DNA from: Alteromonas gilva
Lineage (GTDB): Bacteria > Pseudomonadota > Gammaproteobacteria > Enterobacterales > Alteromonadaceae
DNA length: 64,000 bases
Assembly (NCBI RefSeq): GCF_028595265.1
Contig: NZ_JAQQXP010000001.1
Span: 2,480,001 to 2,544,000 of the forward strand
Direction of reading: 5' to 3'
In this document: positions 25,662-34,066 of the stretch, piece after piece
How the letters are laid out: each line of letters begins with the position of its first letter
Numbering within the stretch: position 1 is the first letter of the stretch
Position numbers and translations under genes: made by a program
The notes under the pieces: model-generated
Told to the model about the DNA's origin: nothing
What the model saw: the letters and a program-made list of their open reading frames with translations, nothing else
The model's database searches: none

Positions 25662-27008
25662 ATGTCTCAGTCTTCACATAAGCTCAGTTTAACTGCACGA
25701 ATATTTATCGGTATGGTGGCCGGAATCATCATCGGTGCGCTACTACAGCTCGTCTTTGATGATAGCGGAGATTTACGCTTTTCGATATTTTCAGTCGAGG
25801 TTTCCACGTATGACATTCTAATAGATGGTATATTTTCGACTCTCGGGCAAATATTTATCTCCAGTTTGAAAATGCTGGTGGTGCCCTTAGTGTTTGTATC
25901 GCTGATATGCGGTACCAGTAGTTTATCCGAGCCCTCCAAACTGGGTCGGCTGGGTGCTAAATCCATCGGCCTTTACATTCTTACCACGGCCATCGCCGTT
26001 AGCCTGGCCATTATGGGCGGTCTGCTCGTGTCACCAGGTGAGGGGCTGAATCTCCAAAGTGAAACAACGTATGTCGCCAAAGAAGCGCCCTCGTTGTCAC
26101 AGGTTATTGTCGATATGTTCCCGTCTAATCCGATCAATTCCATGGCCGAAGGAAACATGCTGCAAATCATTGTGTTTGCAGTATTACTGGGTGTAGCCAT
26201 GGCCATGACCGGCGATGCGGGTAAACGTTTAGCCGCTTTCTTCGAGGATGTGAATACCGTTATCATGCGTTTGGTTACTATCATAATGAATCTTGCCCCG
26301 TATGGTGTCTTCGTCTTGATGGCCAAATTGTTTGCCACTATCGGTTTAGAAACCATCGGCGGATTGTTATCGTATTTCTTCCTGGTGCTGGCCGTGCTGG
26401 TTATCCATGCGCTGGTCACCTATCCGGTCTTACTCAAAGTCTTCAGCGGAATGAATCCACTCATCCTGCTTCGAAAGATGCGCGATGCAGCGCTGTTTGC
26501 CTTTAGTACCTCAAGCAGCAGCGCTACGCTGCCGGTGACCATGGAAACCGCGCGTAATAAGCTGGGCATTGGTAAATCCGTATCGTCATTTACCCTGCCC
26601 TTGGGCGCCACCATCAATATGGATGGCACCGCTATTATGCAAGGTGTGGCGACGGTGTTTATTGCTCAGGTTTACGCCGTAGATTTAACCTTAGGTGACT
26701 ACGTAATGGTGGTATTAACCGCTACCCTCGCTTCAGTAGGTACTGCAGGCGTGCCGGGCGTGGGCTTAATTATGCTGGCCATGGTGCTACAACAGGTGAA
26801 TCTGCCGGTTGAAGGTATCGCGCTGATCATCGGTGTCGATCGCTTACTGGATATGACCCGCACCGCGGTAAATATTACTGGTGATTGCACCGTTGCAACG
26901 ATTATCGCCAAATCTGAAGGTGAATTAGACGAAGCCGTGTTTAACGATCCTGACGCTGGTGTAAAACAAGAAGACGTGGATTTTGATAATTTTAAACACA
27001 ACAGCTAG
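25662..27008 (+). CDS. Dicarboxylate/amino acid:cation symporter (DAACS/SLC1 family)
   Basis: Sodium- or proton-coupled carrier for glutamate, aspartate or C4-dicarboxylates, 448 residues in the inner membrane. The hairpin-1 serine motif is FSTSSSSATLPVTME, the transmembrane-7 motif MDGTAIMQG, and the substrate/cation site DRLLDMTRTAVNITGDC near the C terminus. Those motifs are complete. The conserved R in DMTRT favours acidic substrates. It is divergent from the lipoprotein gene across a 112-bp gap. A hairpin without a T run follows at 27038-27064. Confidence 0.93.
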   Translation: MSQSSHKLSLTARIFIGMVAGIIIGALLQLVFDDSGDLRFSIFSVEVSTYDILIDGIFSTLGQIFISSLKMLVVPLVFVSLICGTSSLSEPSKLGRLGAKSIGLYILTTAIAVSLAIMGGLLVSPGEGLNLQSETTYVAKEAPSLSQVIVDMFPSNPINSMAEGNMLQIIVFAVLLGVAMAMTGDAGKRLAAFFEDVNTVIMRLVTIIMNLAPYGVFVLMAKLFATIGLETIGGLLSYFFLVLAVLVIHALVTYPVLLKVFSGMNPLILLRKMRDAALFAFSTSSSSATLPVTMETARNKLGIGKSVSSFTLPLGATINMDGTAIMQGVATVFIAQVYAVDLTLGDYVMVVLTATLASVGTAGVPGVGLIMLAMVLQQVNLPVEGIALIIGVDRLLDMTRTAVNITGDCTVATIIAKSEGELDEAVFNDPDAGVKQEDVDFDNFKHNS

Positions 27009-27037
27009 TCGACATCTCGTGACTTAAATTACGCTCC

Positions 27038-27064
27038 CCCGGCAGTGACACTGGTGCTGCCGGG
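27038..27064 (+). terminator. Stem-loop after the DAACS symporter gene
   Basis: CCCGGCAG (27038-27045) pairs with CTGCCGGG (27057-27064) across an 11-nt loop, 30 bp after the stop. It lacks a T tract, so termination by itself is uncertain. Confidence 0.4.
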
Positions 27065-27199
27065 TGAACCTTCAGAGTGTACCTCCCCGACACCTACTTT
27101 TTTTCAAGCGGCTAACGCAGACCTTCTCATCTTGATTTACGCAATTAAATGCAGCATCAGGCATAATCATTGCTAAACTTCATTTACTATAATACCCGA

Positions 27200-27240
27200 C
27201 ACTGGACAGTCACTGGTGGACCAACACTGGACAGTCACTT
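27200..27240 (+). repeat. Left pair of TGGACAGTCACT repeats
   Basis: Two copies of CACTGGACAGTCACT begin at 27200 and 27225, an exact 25-bp step. They read toward the SYLF and RAYT genes. The same pair in mirror orientation closes the unit at 29204-29241. Confidence 0.8.
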
Positions 27241-27290
27241 GACTGTGCTACTCTGGTAATGGGATTTACTTAAGATATAGCGGAGTCATC

Positions 27291-27866
27291 ATGCTAAAAA
27301 TCAAGCAATCTGTGTTATTGAGCAGCGTATTTATTATTTTATTTACCGTGATTGGTTGTGCCTCAATGGGCAGTGGAAGTGTTGCTGAAAAGCGACAAGC
27401 CATACTGACCATGCAAGACCAGGCTCTTAGCAGGCTCTACAGTGAAAAACCTGATACCCGCTCGCAAGTCGCCAGTTCAGCGGGTTATGCGGTATTCAGT
27501 AATGCCAACATCAACGTGATATTTTTTGCCGCAGGTACAGGCTATGGTGTGGTTAATAATAACCAAACGGGTACTAAGACTTACATGAATATGGCTGAGG
27601 GTGGTGTGGGCTTAGGTCTGGGTGCAAAAGACTACCGGATAGTCATGATCTTCCATACACAAGACGCAATGAATTACTTTATAGAGCACGGCTGGACCGC
27701 TGGCGGTAATGCGGACGCCACTGCAAAAGCAGGCAGTAAAGGCGGTTCACTGGACGGCGAAGGTTACCTTGGTGCTGTCACAGTTTACAGCATGACCGAA
27801 AGCGGGCTGGCCTTACAGGCAACCGTAAAAGGCACCAGGTTTTGGAAAGACAAAAATCTAAACTAA
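27291..27866 (+). CDS. SYLF (YSC84-like) domain lipoprotein
   Basis: Predicted outer-envelope lipoprotein, 191 residues. The signal peptide ends at FTVIGC with lipidated Cys23. The mature part is one SYLF domain: QVASSAGYAVFSNANINVIFFAAGTGYGVV, then TYMNMAEGGVGLGLGAKDYRIVMIFHTQ and a C-terminal YSMTESGLALQATVKGTRFWKD. In eukaryotes the domain binds phosphoinositides; bacterial versions are envelope proteins of unclear role. It lies inside the TGGACAGTCACT-bounded segment, just upstream of the RAYT gene, and so may be a passenger or just the neighbour in which the element settled. Confidence 0.87.
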   Translation: MLKIKQSVLLSSVFIILFTVIGCASMGSGSVAEKRQAILTMQDQALSRLYSEKPDTRSQVASSAGYAVFSNANINVIFFAAGTGYGVVNNNQTGTKTYMNMAEGGVGLGLGAKDYRIVMIFHTQDAMNYFIEHGWTAGGNADATAKAGSKGGSLDGEGYLGAVTVYSMTESGLALQATVKGTRFWKDKNLN

Positions 27867-27892
27867 CCACTGTCAAAATATGGACCGAAATA

Positions 27893-27905
27893 TGGACAGT
27901 CACTT
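27893..27905 (+). repeat. Central TGGACAGTCACTT copy
   Basis: One further exact copy between the SYLF and RAYT genes, in the same orientation as the left pair. It is followed by a weak stem-loop (ACTTT-CTGAA-AAAGT). Confidence 0.8.
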
Positions 27906-27916
27906 TCTGAAAAAGT

Positions 27917-27954
27917 AGCAGTATAGCTGGAAGCAGTATAGCTGGACAGGCACC
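27917..27954 (+). repeat. 15-bp tandem repeat plus degenerate repeat head
   Basis: AGCAGTATAGCTGGA occurs twice in tandem (27917-27931, 27932-27946). The second copy runs into TGGACAGGCACC (27943-27954), a two-mismatch relative of TGGACAGTCACT. Confidence 0.7.
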
Positions 27955-28033
27955 GTCTATTCCTGAGTACAGTTGGTTTATAAGCTAATTACGGCACAAT
28001 AAATCTATCACTAACTCCACTAAGAATAAGACA

Positions 28034-28984
28034 GTGCCCAGACCTCGCAAGTGCCTTATCAATTTGTCAGACACGCCGTATTATCATTGTATCTCTCGCT
28101 GTGTGCGCCGGGCCTGTTTGTGCGGTGAGGATAAAGTCACTGGGAGAAGTTTTGAGCATCGCCGCCAATGGGTTGAAGACCGACTCCTGCTTTTGGCGGA
28201 GGTTATGTGTGTGGATGTGTGTGCGTATGCTGTCATGAGTAATCATACCCATGTAGTATTGCGCATTAACCAACAAAAAGCCGATACCTTATCAACGCAA
28301 GAGATCATCAGGAGGTGGCACAAGCTCTATAAAGGCATGTTGTTGTGTCAGCGTTATATCAAGCCTGAAGAAAGCGATGCCATGACGGAAGCAGAAGTTG
28401 AGACGGTAAAAGCGCTTGCAGAAGTTTACCGTAAAAGGCTATACGATATTAGCTGGTTTATGCGCTTGCTCAATGAATATATCGCCAGGCAGGCCAATAA
28501 AGAAGATGATTGTACCGGGCATTTTTGGGAAGGCAGGTTTAAGTCACAAGCCTTACTGGATGAGGCATCTTTAACGGCATGTATGGCCTACGTTGATTTA
28601 AATCCAATTCGTTCGGGTCTTGCTGATTCACCGGAGTCATCCGCGCATACAAGTGTTCAACAACGAATTAATGCGGCTAAATTAAACCAGCAACCCCGAG
28701 CACTGCTCCCTTTCGCGGGCAACCCGAGACGCAACATGCCCGATGGTTTGCCTTTTCGTATTGAAGATTACCTGGCCATCGTTGACCTCACAGGCCGGCA
28801 TTTCACGCCCGGTAAGCATGGTAAAATTGAAGATACCACTGCATCTATACTCACCCGAGTTGGTTTAGAAACGGCTGACTGGCAGGCTATGGTCGCTGGC
28901 ATTGAGACTGAGTTCAAAACCACGGTCAGCATTGAAAAGTTAAGTCTTGTTCAACAGCGAGTTCGAAGATATCGGGCGGCTTAG
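28034..28984 (+). CDS. REP-associated tyrosine transposase (RAYT, Y1_Tnp)
   Basis: IS200/IS605-like HUH single-strand transposase of the RAYT class, 316 residues from a GTG start. The HUH motif is HTH in YAVMSNHTHVVLRI, and the single nucleophilic tyrosine is in LNEYIARQANK followed by the conserved GHFWEGRFKSQALLDE. The C-terminal extension (TSVQQRINAAK ... FRIEDYLAIVDLTGRHF) is the long form common in marine gammaproteobacteria. RAYTs act on dispersed REP-type palindromes rather than on their own ends; matching repeats flank this gene on both sides. Domesticated function rather than free transposition is the usual view. Confidence 0.92.
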   Translation: MPRPRKCLINLSDTPYYHCISRCVRRACLCGEDKVTGRSFEHRRQWVEDRLLLLAEVMCVDVCAYAVMSNHTHVVLRINQQKADTLSTQEIIRRWHKLYKGMLLCQRYIKPEESDAMTEAEVETVKALAEVYRKRLYDISWFMRLLNEYIARQANKEDDCTGHFWEGRFKSQALLDEASLTACMAYVDLNPIRSGLADSPESSAHTSVQQRINAAKLNQQPRALLPFAGNPRRNMPDGLPFRIEDYLAIVDLTGRHFTPGKHGKIEDTTASILTRVGLETADWQAMVAGIETEFKTTVSIEKLSLVQQRVRRYRAA

Positions 28985-29203
28985 CCAACGCTCCTGAGCT
29001 CACCTCAATCACAAAACTAGCCGGGCCACATCCACACGCAAGGCTGGTTGTTAGTAGTGTTTATTTTTTGCCAATTAACCTAACATCTTGTCTATTCAGG
29101 CAAGCCACTTCTTCATTCCTGGCTGTAGCAGTATTTGCTGCAGAATTTAGTTCAATAAAAAACTCAATAACTCACACTGCATTTTATTTTTGCTAATCAT
29201 GCC

Positions 29204-29241
29204 AAGTGACTGTCCAAAAATAATCTCAAAGTGACTGTCCA
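29204..29241 (-). repeat. Right pair of TGGACAGTCACTT repeats
   Basis: AAGTGACTGTCCA at 29204-29216 and 29229-29241, again 25 bp apart, reading TGGACAGTCACTT on the minus strand. They are inverted relative to the left pair and end 22 bp before the lolE stop codon. Confidence 0.85.
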
Positions 29242-29263
29242 AGAATAAAAAATAACGTTGATA

Positions 29264-30496
29264 TCAGTGCAATGCACGGGCGGGCTGAACATTCGCGGCC
29301 TTATGCGCCGGATATAAAGTGGCTAACACCGACAGTAAAATTGCAACGCATACAGTAATAACAACGTCTGCTACCTGCAGGTTCGAGGGTAAGAAGTCGA
29401 TAAAATAGATATCACCCGATAACACCTGCACGCCCAACCAGCCTTCTATAGTACTCACGATAGACGATAAGTTCGGTGCGGTGATCACCGCAAGCAGTGT
29501 GCCCCAGAAAACGCCGGTTAAACCGTTAATAACGCCCTGATACACAAATGACAGTCGAATTTGCTGGTCTGTGGCACCCATGGTTTTTAAGATGGCAATG
29601 GCAGATTGCTTTTCTTTTACCGCCATCACCAGAGACGACACAATGTTAAAGCACGCCACTGCAATCACTAATGATAAGGCAATGTATACCACGACTCTGA
29701 CTAACCGAATATCGTCATACAGGTGGCCCTGGGTACGCGTCCAGTCAGACATATACACTGCCTGCGGAAAGCCATACCCCACCTCACGAATAACCGAATA
29801 TGCTACGAAGGGATCGGTCATCTGAAAGCGCAACCCCTGCGCGCCGGACTGAACGCCCGCTTGTTCGGAGGCAGTAGCCAAATGCATGATACCTATAAGG
29901 TTATCCAGCTCTCCCCCCACATTAACGCTACCGGCTACCGTGAGATACAGGTTTTTAGGCGCCGCAAAGGTCAGGTCGTCGGTAACCGCCGGGATAACCA
30001 CGGTGATCTTATCGCCCACCTCTAACGACAGCTTTTTGAGAATACCCTCTCCCAACAGCACCTGACCGGCATCGGCACGCAACCGCTGCCAGCTTTCCGG
30101 TGAAATAGCGCTTTGCCAGCGCGGCAAAATGTCGGCACTTATCTTTAAGCCGGTTAACTCAACGGCTTTGAGGTTGGCACCTTGCTGAATCATACCGGTA
30201 ATCTTGGTGTAAGGTTCGATGTCTTTAATGCGGGGATCAGCCAGCAGAGCCTGACGGTGCGCCTGCCAGTCTGTAATACCCTGCTGGTTTACCGAAAACA
30301 GCTCTGCATGAGGGATGATGGCCAGCAAGCGATCGCGTAATTCGCGCTCAAAACCGTTCATCACGCTAAGCAGTACAATCAGAACAAAACACCCAAGGCC
30401 AATGCCCAGTGTAGAAGACAACGAGACGAACGAAATATAACGATTACTGCGCTTACCCCGACGGAACCGGTTTGCCAACAAGAAACTTAAACTCAC
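29264..30496 (-). CDS. lolE: Lipoprotein-releasing ABC transporter permease LolE
   Basis: Inner-membrane subunit of the LolCDE machine that extracts lipoproteins for transfer to LolA. The 410 residues have an N-terminal helix (LSSTLGIGLGCFVLIVLLSVMNGFE), a periplasmic domain of about 200 residues, and three C-terminal helices with the FtsX-like core (VACFNIVSSLVMAVKEK, KTMGATDQQI). Features such as MNGFERELRDRLLAIIPH and DIYFIDFLPSNL recall E. coli LolE more than LolC. It overlaps lolD by 4 bp. No lolC gene is adjacent. The RAYT repeat unit ends 22 bp beyond its stop. Confidence 0.88.
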   Translation of the reverse strand: MSLSFLLANRFRRGKRSNRYISFVSLSSTLGIGLGCFVLIVLLSVMNGFERELRDRLLAIIPHAELFSVNQQGITDWQAHRQALLADPRIKDIEPYTKITGMIQQGANLKAVELTGLKISADILPRWQSAISPESWQRLRADAGQVLLGEGILKKLSLEVGDKITVVIPAVTDDLTFAAPKNLYLTVAGSVNVGGELDNLIGIMHLATASEQAGVQSGAQGLRFQMTDPFVAYSVIREVGYGFPQAVYMSDWTRTQGHLYDDIRLVRVVVYIALSLVIAVACFNIVSSLVMAVKEKQSAIAILKTMGATDQQIRLSFVYQGVINGLTGVFWGTLLAVITAPNLSSIVSTIEGWLGVQVLSGDIYFIDFLPSNLQVADVVITVCVAILLSVLATLYPAHKAANVQPARALH

Positions 30497-31191
30497 AGCG
30501 TGCCTCGCTGACGTTGCGCTAATTGCCCATCGGTCAATTCCATCACCCGATCCATGTCACCCGCCAGTGCAGTATCATGGGTAACCACAATAAAGCTGGT
30601 GCCCATTTGTTCGCTCAGCTCGCACAACAGCTGGTAAATTTGATCGCCGGTCTTCTTGTCAAGGTTACCGGTTGGCTCGTCAGCCAACACAATATCAGGG
30701 TCGTTCACCAGGGCCCGGGCAATGGCAACACGCTGGCGTTCGCCACCGGAGAGTGCCGCAGGCTGGTGACTTAAACGGTGTCCAAGGCCAACTTTTTGTA
30801 GTAAATCAGCCGCGCGCGCTTCAGCCTGCTTTTTTTCTACACCGGCAATCAACAAAGGCATCGCCGCATTTTCCACGGCACTAAACTCGGCTAATAAATG
30901 ATGGAACTGATAGATAAACCCCAGCTCACGGTTACGCAGCGTTGCCAGGGCGTTGCTCGACAATCCGCTCAGCGACCTGCCATTAATGATAATATCGCCG
31001 ACAGTAGGCAAATCAAGCCCACCAAGAATATGCAAAAGCGTACTTTTCCCAGAGCCGGAGCTGCCCAGGATTGCCACTTTTTCACCGCGCATTAATTGAA
31101 AGGAAACTTTATTCAACACCGATACCACAACATCACCATCGTGGTAAGTCTTTGTGACGTCACGGCATACTAACACTGCCTGTTCTGCCAT
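30493..31191 (-). CDS. lolD: Lipoprotein-releasing ABC transporter ATPase LolD
   Basis: ATP-binding subunit of LolCDE, 232 residues. Walker A is LGSSGSGKST, the signature ALSGGERQRVA, Walker B DIVLADEPTGNLD and the switch histidine in VVTHD. The order lolD-lolE with a 4-bp overlap matches the E. coli lolCDE operon, minus lolC; upstream are only a 190-bp gap and the tRNA-Asp cluster. The first residues MAEQAVLVCRDVTKTYHDG match the family start. Confidence 0.95.
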   Translation of the reverse strand: MAEQAVLVCRDVTKTYHDGDVVVSVLNKVSFQLMRGEKVAILGSSGSGKSTLLHILGGLDLPTVGDIIINGRSLSGLSSNALATLRNRELGFIYQFHHLLAEFSAVENAAMPLLIAGVEKKQAEARAADLLQKVGLGHRLSHQPAALSGGERQRVAIARALVNDPDIVLADEPTGNLDKKTGDQIYQLLCELSEQMGTSFIVVTHDTALAGDMDRVMELTDGQLAQRQRGTL

Positions 31192-31261
31192 CCTGTCCTC
31201 TTTATTGATTATTTTTACCTGTGCGAAACAGGTGCCATTTTGTGAGGCATAAGTGTACTTG

Positions 31262-31293
31262 ATAGCGTTTAGCAGGTATAGCGTTTAGCAGGT
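31262..31293. repeat. Tandem 16-bp duplication
   Basis: ATAGCGTTTAGCAGGT occurs twice without a gap (31262-31277 and 31278-31293) in the space between lolD and the tRNA genes. Probably replication slippage. Confidence 0.75.
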
Positions 31294-31381
31294 ATTGCCT
31301 GAGCTAATGATATACAGCAAGGATAATGCGTTATAACAAGGATATACAAAGGAAATATATTAGGGAAGGTAAACTAAGAAA

Positions 31382-31458
31382 TGGCGGAGCGGACGGGACT
31401 CGAACCCGCGACCCCCGGCGTGACAGGCCGGTATTCTAACCAACTGAACTACCGCTCC
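31382..31458 (-). tRNA. tRNA-Asp (GTC), copy 3 of the transcript
   Basis: 77 nt including the encoded CCA. It starts GGAGCGGTAGTTCAG, has anticodon GTC in CTGTCAC, the T loop GGTTCGAGTC, and ends CGCTCCGCCA. Identical by eye to the other two copies. Confidence 0.98.
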
Positions 31459-31487
31459 AACGGCATAACTTGTTCAACCCAGACAGA

Positions 31488-31564
31488 TGGCGGAGCGGAC
31501 GGGACTCGAACCCGCGACCCCCGGCGTGACAGGCCGGTATTCTAACCAACTGAACTACCGCTCC
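31488..31564 (-). tRNA. tRNA-Asp (GTC), copy 2
   Basis: Second identical 77-nt tRNA-Asp gene with encoded CCA, separated by 29 and 24 bp from its neighbours. The spacers differ in sequence, so gene conversion or recent duplication has kept only the tRNA parts alike. Confidence 0.98.
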
Positions 31565-31588
31565 ATACGTCTGAGTAATAATTGAAAG

Positions 31589-31665
31589 TGGCGGAGCGGA
31601 CGGGACTCGAACCCGCGACCCCCGGCGTGACAGGCCGGTATTCTAACCAACTGAACTACCGCTCC
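31589..31665 (-). tRNA. tRNA-Asp (GTC), copy 1
   Basis: First tRNA-Asp of the transcript, anticodon GTC, with encoded CCA. Its 5' end lies about 60 bp downstream of a consensus promoter. Confidence 0.98.
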
Positions 31666-31731
31666 ACATCTTCAACTATTTCAGTGAGTTAACATCGTAG
31701 TAAAACTACTGTGCCCCTCACTGCGGCGCAG

Positions 31732-31760
31732 ATGATACGTATTACCCCGATTCTAGTCAA
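31732..31760 (-). promoter_or_regulatory. Promoter of the tRNA-Asp cluster
   Basis: On the minus strand TTGACT (31760-31755), a 17-bp spacer and TATCAT (31737-31732). The bases after the -10 box, CTGCGCCGC, form a GC-rich discriminator as at stringently controlled stable RNA promoters. Confidence 0.85.
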
Positions 31761-31840
31761 CGGTTTTTTTCACAAAAATGTCATTCCGCGAATCGTTTGC
31801 CTGAATATTCGCCATGTTGTTTGAAAACAAATCGAAATGG

Positions 31841-33247
31841 TTAAGGCTTGTTCTTTTTGAACTTACTTAATAAGCCACTAAAACGTCCGGGCTGCTTATC
31901 GGTGTTGGTTTTATCGGCAGCTTTTGTGGTTGCCCGGTTCCCCCGGTTTGCTTTTAGTCGTTTAAACACAATAATCAATGTAACCGTTAAGCCGCCTATT
32001 AATAAAATGCTGCCGTTAACAGTTAATAACCAAAACATCAGGGTTTCATCATCCATGCCTTCCGGCTCAGGCGGGGGCTCTGGCTGTTGAACCACCTCAC
32101 TAACATCATTCTGCAGTGTTGATTCAGCGACTTCCGGCTCAGGCAACTCCGGCTCAGCAACCAAAAAGGTGTATTCAGGTACATCCAGGATAAAATCCCG
32201 GCCATTCACTGTTTTGCCGTAAGCCGTGAGTTTGACCCGAAAAATACCGTAATCATAAGCAATGATAAGGTGCTCGCGAGGTGCTGCACTGGGCTCGGTA
32301 ATAGAAAAGTTTTGCACATCGCCATTCGGATAGCTTACCTTGCCGTCAATCAGCAGCGACCGTATGTCCACTAAATCACGCTGAGCATCGATAAGCAGCT
32401 TGTGGTAATCGTTGCCGCCGCCATCGAGCTCCACATCAATAATAACCGGGTTAGGATGCAGCCTGAGCGGCGCATTATGCTGCTCACGGGTAAACATCGG
32501 TGAGGTAACCCGAAAGATAGGCTGCCACTCGCCGGCCGGCACCGACAGGTTAAACTGGCCGGTAAAGATGCCATCAAGCGGCGCCTCGTCCATGCCCCGA
32601 CCGTTATCTTCAAAGGTTGCAATTTCCTGATCGGCGGCACCAAAATTATTAAAGTTAGGATTGTTGGTGCTAACGAATTCAATACTCAATTCCACCACAT
32701 CGCGGAACTGGCTGTAATCAATGCGTTCACCACCATTAGTAAGGTAAGCGGTCTGTTTTAAGATTTCTCCGGAAAATACAATGGGAGGCAGCGGATCTGC
32801 GTGCAGTTTGAGCTCTGACAGCACCATCACTCTGCTGCCCTGCAGGATTTGGCCAACGGCCTGCCATGGTCCTGGCACCGGGTTTTTAATACTGATTAAA
32901 TCGTAGGTGTCAGAATCAAACCAAAAGACATTTTCGCCGTCTACCTGACTTTGAAATATCTTGGAACCGTCGGGTCGCACCAGCACCACGGGCGCAGAGC
33001 CGAACTCGCGAAAAAACACCATGGTGACTTCATCAACGTTGTAATCAATACGAAAGCGGTTTTGTAATAACTTGATCCCGTTCTCGTACTCATTGCCAAT
33101 CAGCTCTATGGGCGACTTTTTAGCGGCGTCGGCAATCGTTGTATCATTGGTGACAGGCATTTGCGCGGCGTTATCGGCCACCTCCTGCGCACTGACACCT
33201 AATGTCAGTGTGACTGCAAACCATACTATCAGTAATACTCTGTTCAC
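31841..33247 (-). CDS. TIGR03503 family membrane-anchored protein
   Basis: Conserved gammaproteobacterial protein of unknown function, 468 residues. A signal peptide (VLLIVWFAVTLTLGVSAQ) is followed by a large periplasmic part with MVFFREFGSAPVVLVRPDGSKIF and FSGEILKQTAYLTNGGERI, then a Pro/Glu-rich linker (PELPEPEVAESTLQ), a transmembrane helix near residue 420-440 (LLTVNGSILLIGGLTVTLII) and a basic cytosolic tail. The topology is periplasmic with a C-terminal anchor. It follows dnaQ by 41 bp. The family name is recalled from similar proteins in Vibrio and Shewanella, not searched. Confidence 0.75.
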   Translation of the reverse strand: MNRVLLIVWFAVTLTLGVSAQEVADNAAQMPVTNDTTIADAAKKSPIELIGNEYENGIKLLQNRFRIDYNVDEVTMVFFREFGSAPVVLVRPDGSKIFQSQVDGENVFWFDSDTYDLISIKNPVPGPWQAVGQILQGSRVMVLSELKLHADPLPPIVFSGEILKQTAYLTNGGERIDYSQFRDVVELSIEFVSTNNPNFNNFGAADQEIATFEDNGRGMDEAPLDGIFTGQFNLSVPAGEWQPIFRVTSPMFTREQHNAPLRLHPNPVIIDVELDGGGNDYHKLLIDAQRDLVDIRSLLIDGKVSYPNGDVQNFSITEPSAAPREHLIIAYDYGIFRVKLTAYGKTVNGRDFILDVPEYTFLVAEPELPEPEVAESTLQNDVSEVVQQPEPPPEPEGMDDETLMFWLLTVNGSILLIGGLTVTLIIVFKRLKANRGNRATTKAADKTNTDKQPGRFSGLLSKFKKNKP

Positions 33248-33288
33248 CAGTGTTATGCCTTGTACTAACCCTTACAGCGCGTGCGCGT

Positions 33289-33981
33289 CTACTGGCGCCA
33301 TATTGGGTTATCCACTAAATCCAGACGCGCCTCATGTTGTGCTAATTCATCGGCACTGGCTTGAATAACCTTTAATTTATTTCCATTGCGGGCAATGCGG
33401 CGGATCACTTCCGGGCCCGAACCAGCCGACTGATTGTTTCCGCTCAGATTCAGATCGGTCTGACCACCGGTCATCATTAAATAAACGTCTGCGAGGATCT
33501 CGGCATCCAGTAACGCGCCGTGTAATTCCCGGTGGCTGTTGTCGATACCATAGCGTTTACATAAGGCATCAAGATTGTTCTTTTGGCCGGGGTGGAATTC
33601 CCGGGCCAGCACCAGCGTATCGAGTACCCCACAGATGTCTTTGGTTTTTACTCCGGCCGTCGGGCCATGCATGGCAAATTCATGATCCATAAACCCCACG
33701 TCAAAGGGCGCATTATGAATAACCAACTGGCCACCCCGGATAAACTCAATAAACTCATCGGCGATATCGGCAAAGACCGGTTTATCTGCTAAGAACTCAT
33801 TGGTAATACCATGAACTTCTATGGCTTCCTGCTCTATCTCTCGTTTTGGATTAATGTAAACGTGGAAATGATTACCGGTAAGCCGGCGGTTAATCACTTC
33901 TACACAGCCAATCTCTATGACCCGATGCCCTTCTTTAGGATCAATACCGGTTGTTTCAGTATCTAAAACGATTTGACGCAT
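33289..33981 (-). CDS. dnaQ: DNA polymerase III epsilon subunit (proofreading exonuclease)
   Basis: 3'-5' DEDDh exonuclease of the replicative polymerase. In 230 residues: Exo I LDTETTG (D7, E9), Exo II INKNAPFDVGFMD-type segment IHNAPFDVGFMDHEF, and Exo III HGALLDAEILADVY. The C-terminal tail that contacts the alpha subunit is present. It is divergent from rnhA across 85 bp, the arrangement known from E. coli where the two promoters overlap. Confidence 0.97.
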   Translation of the reverse strand: MRQIVLDTETTGIDPKEGHRVIEIGCVEVINRRLTGNHFHVYINPKREIEQEAIEVHGITNEFLADKPVFADIADEFIEFIRGGQLVIHNAPFDVGFMDHEFAMHGPTAGVKTKDICGVLDTLVLAREFHPGQKNNLDALCKRYGIDNSHRELHGALLDAEILADVYLMMTGGQTDLNLSGNNQSAGSGPEVIRRIARNGNKLKVIQASADELAQHEARLDLVDNPIWRQ

Positions 33982-34066
33982 AAACCACTCTTAACTTAAT
34001 GCTGTTTGGGGTAGTATACCAAGCCACTGCAAAGTGACCACGCCTAAAGCTAAAAAAGGAGTCTCT

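Noticed and set aside
29264..30496. Calling the permease LolC instead of LolE
   Set aside because: The start and end motifs match recalled E. coli LolE better, and the order lolD-lolE follows; a full alignment would settle it.
31382..31665. Regularly spaced 77-bp repeats looking like a CRISPR-like array
   Set aside because: Each unit folds as tRNA-Asp with anticodon GTC and encoded CCA; the spacers are short and of differing length.
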